From a virus, in IMG/VR virus record IMGVR_UViG_3300006805_000153, positions 1 through 24,682 of that record: a DNA stretch of 24,682 nucleotides; one strand, given 5' to 3'. The notes below the pieces were generated by a model. It made no database searches, was not told the origin of the DNA, and worked only from the letters and a program-made list of their open reading frames with translations. Position 1 is the stretch's first letter. Every line of letters starts with the position of its first letter. Below are positions 23,523 through 24,682 of this stretch, in pieces. The position numbers and the translations under genes are program-made.

Positions 23523-23891
23523 ATGGCGCTATTCACTGGACTGGCCCGCTGGGTCTCGCTCGACGCGATCAAATCAATTGCCATCGGGATTGGCTGCGCC
23601 ATTCTGCTTGGCCTCGCAGTTTCGATCTATGCCGACATCAAAACGTCGGGAGGTGCGCAAGCCCGTCTCCAATGCGCTCAGGCGGTCATAGACGGCAACG
23701 AGCAAGCGGCAAAGGAAATCGACGCTCTCAACGCAAAGGCTGTCCAGGCAGCAAATGCGGAGCGGGAAAAGGCAAAGGCAGAGGTTGCGCAAACGGCACA
23801 GCGGATCGTGACGCTCGAAGCTTCCCTTCGTGCCCTGAGTGATGATCCGATCTGCTACCCGCAATCCATTTCTCGGAGCCTCAGACAATGA
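23523..23891 (+). CDS. Rz-like i-spanin (inner-membrane spanin)
   Basis: This 122-residue protein starts three bases after the endolysin stop. Residues 17-37 (KSIAIGIGCAILLGLAVSIY) are an N-terminal membrane helix, and residues 45-105 a coiled coil rich in Ala, Glu, Lys and Gln (AKAVQAANAEREKAKAEVAQ), the usual form of an inner-membrane spanin. It ends in DDPICYPQSISRSLRQ. It would link through the periplasm to an outer-membrane partner and join the membranes after wall breakdown. The next gene overlaps it by ATGA, where an o-spanin is expected. A holin is less likely because there is only one helix. Confidence 0.72.
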   Translation: MALFTGLARWVSLDAIKSIAIGIGCAILLGLAVSIYADIKTSGGAQARLQCAQAVIDGNEQAAKEIDALNAKAVQAANAEREKAKAEVAQTAQRIVTLEASLRALSDDPICYPQSISRSLRQ

Positions 23892-24187
23892 AATGGCACA
23901 TCATCGCCGTCCTACTGCCGATCCCGTTTTTGATGGGAAACAAAGGCGGATGCTGGTCGGAGCCACCCGATCCCATGATCTCGACCAAGCTCGCGATGAT
24001 CACGCCACCGCATGAGTGTCTGTCGTCTGATCCGGCATGGTCCAACCCTCCCGATGCGGACGAGCCTCGTTCTGAAACGGCGCGTCGCGAGAGAAAGAAC
24101 AAGGACAGCTTCAACGCCATTCGTTCTGATCGTTCCGTGTGCCGGGCTGGGCTCAAAGCCATCCAGAAGCAAGCCAGCAAGGACTAG
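23888..24187 (+). CDS. Small exported protein, possible outer spanin
   Basis: This 99-residue protein has its ATG 23888 overlapping the i-spanin stop. The N-terminal MKWHIIAVLLPIPFLMG is a short signal-like hydrophobic segment, and Cys22 follows in NKGGCW. This is not a proper lipobox (the -3 residue is Lys), so a lipoprotein cannot be claimed. The remainder is Pro-rich in the middle (SSDPAWSNPPDADEP) and basic at the end (FNAIRSDRSVCRAGLKAI). Location right after the i-spanin suggests an outer-membrane spanin partner (Rz1 type), but the residues do not fully agree. It may be another periplasmic lysis helper. Confidence 0.45.
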   Translation: MKWHIIAVLLPIPFLMGNKGGCWSEPPDPMISTKLAMITPPHECLSSDPAWSNPPDADEPRSETARRERKNKDSFNAIRSDRSVCRAGLKAIQKQASKD

Positions 24188-24196
24188 GAGACGACC

Positions 24197-24634
24197 ATGC
24201 TACTCGACTACCGAACCGCCTGGACCAAGATCAAAAACGCCTGGGCCAAGACAACGAGCGTCCTTTCTTCGATGCTCAAGGTGGTGTCGCCTCAGTGGAG
24301 TAAGGCAGAAACGACGTGGGACGGCTGGACGGTGACGAAGCGTGGGATTGCGCTTGGCATCCTCGCTGTCGGTGCAGTGCTTGCCTGGAAGTTCAGCCTC
24401 GACATCACGCGGCTTGTGTCCGGCTCGTACCGATCAGCGCATGCTTACGGCTACGGTCAGAACGTCAGCCGGTCGGATATTTCCGGCATGGCGAAGGTGT
24501 CGGACATAAGTCGCATCCAACGACAGATCGATGACCTCAAGTCGCAACTTTCGAAAATTGACGACACGATAGACAAGGCTCAGGCATCCAAGATCACGAC
24601 CGGCTCTTTGCCGACCAAGAAGAAGCGGCGCTAA
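24197..24634 (+). CDS. Single-helix membrane protein with coiled coil
   Basis: This 145-residue protein starts at ATG 24197, nine bases after AGGAGACG begins. The N-terminal 46 residues are amphipathic and Trp/Lys-rich (AWTKIKNAWAK). Residues 48-66 (KRGIALGILAVGAVLAWKF) are a membrane helix. Residues 100-135 form a short coiled coil (SRIQRQIDDLKSQLSKIDDTI), and the C terminus is strongly basic (PTKKKRR). It has one helix and no holin signature; in this location it might be a holin-type or lysis-associated protein or a virion membrane protein. No family is recognised. Confidence 0.6.
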   Translation: MLLDYRTAWTKIKNAWAKTTSVLSSMLKVVSPQWSKAETTWDGWTVTKRGIALGILAVGAVLAWKFSLDITRLVSGSYRSAHAYGYGQNVSRSDISGMAKVSDISRIQRQIDDLKSQLSKIDDTIDKAQASKITTGSLPTKKKRR

Positions 24635-24653
24635 CCTCAAAAGGAGAGCCGCT

Positions 24654-24682
24654 ATGGCCTTCGCAGAGCCACGGAGCTGGTA
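24654..24682 (+). CDS. Start of a further gene, cut by the right edge
   Basis: ATG 24654 follows AAGGAGAG (24641-24648), a strong ribosome site, with five bases between. Nine residues are visible (MAFAEPRSW) before the window ends. The next codon begins TA, so even its continuation cannot be judged. The good ribosome site is the reason for listing it. Confidence 0.5.

Noticed and set aside
1-24682. tRNA genes, CRISPR arrays, insertion sequences, integrase or attachment sites
   Set aside because: I looked on both strands and saw no cloverleaf-like sequence, regular repeat-spacer array, transposase or integrase. Small tRNAs cannot be fully excluded without a computed search.

Overview
This window is the late (virion and lysis) module of a short-tailed, podovirus-like phage or prophage. 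Almost every gene lies on the + strand, packed head to tail, many with 4-base ATGA stop/start overlaps. GC is high by eye, and codon use and several small conserved proteins look alphaproteobacterial, most likely a Hyphomicrobiales (rhizobial-type) host. That host assignment is inference from protein flavour, not from a database search. There is no integrase, repressor, host gene, tRNA or replication gene in the window, so free phage and prophage cannot be told apart here.

Layout. 1-506: two small unknown genes, the first cut by the left edge. 496-2809: large terminase, then three small proteins (KTSC domain, unknown, and a head-spike-base-like protein). 2823-7956: P22-like portal, scaffold, a 223-base leader, an N4-gp56-type major capsid protein, and a probable head-decoration protein, closed by a strong intrinsic terminator at 7965-7999. 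8016-12877: a glycosyltransferase-like protein, a head-tail adaptor containing an old internal duplication, an inserted HNH homing-type endonuclease, a tail nozzle or stabiliser carrying an extra inserted domain, and two small virion-type proteins. 12874-17557: three probable DNA-ejection (internal virion) proteins, the first ending in an S74 self-cleaving chaperone domain. 17385-17756: the only credible minus-strand gene, a two-helix membrane protein. 17807-22203: a lysozyme-like structural protein and three fibre or adhesin proteins. 22203-24634: lysis region with a 21-codon mini-ORF, a small Cys protein, a GH19-type endolysin with a C-terminal membrane helix, an i-spanin-like protein, a possible outer spanin, and a single-helix membrane protein. 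A further gene starts at 24654 and leaves the window.

How they would work together. The terminase packages DNA through the portal into a shell built on the scaffold from the capsid protein. The adaptor, nozzle and small proteins complete the neck and tail. The ejection proteins and the lysozyme-like protein would help DNA cross the cell envelope. The Gly-rich/TIG and other fibre proteins would bind the host surface. The last genes lyse the cell. The most unusual items are the antisense membrane gene, the duplicated adaptor, the S74 domain on an ejection protein, the FCCH-like insertion in the nozzle, the glycosyltransferase next to the capsid genes, and the membrane-tailed endolysin.
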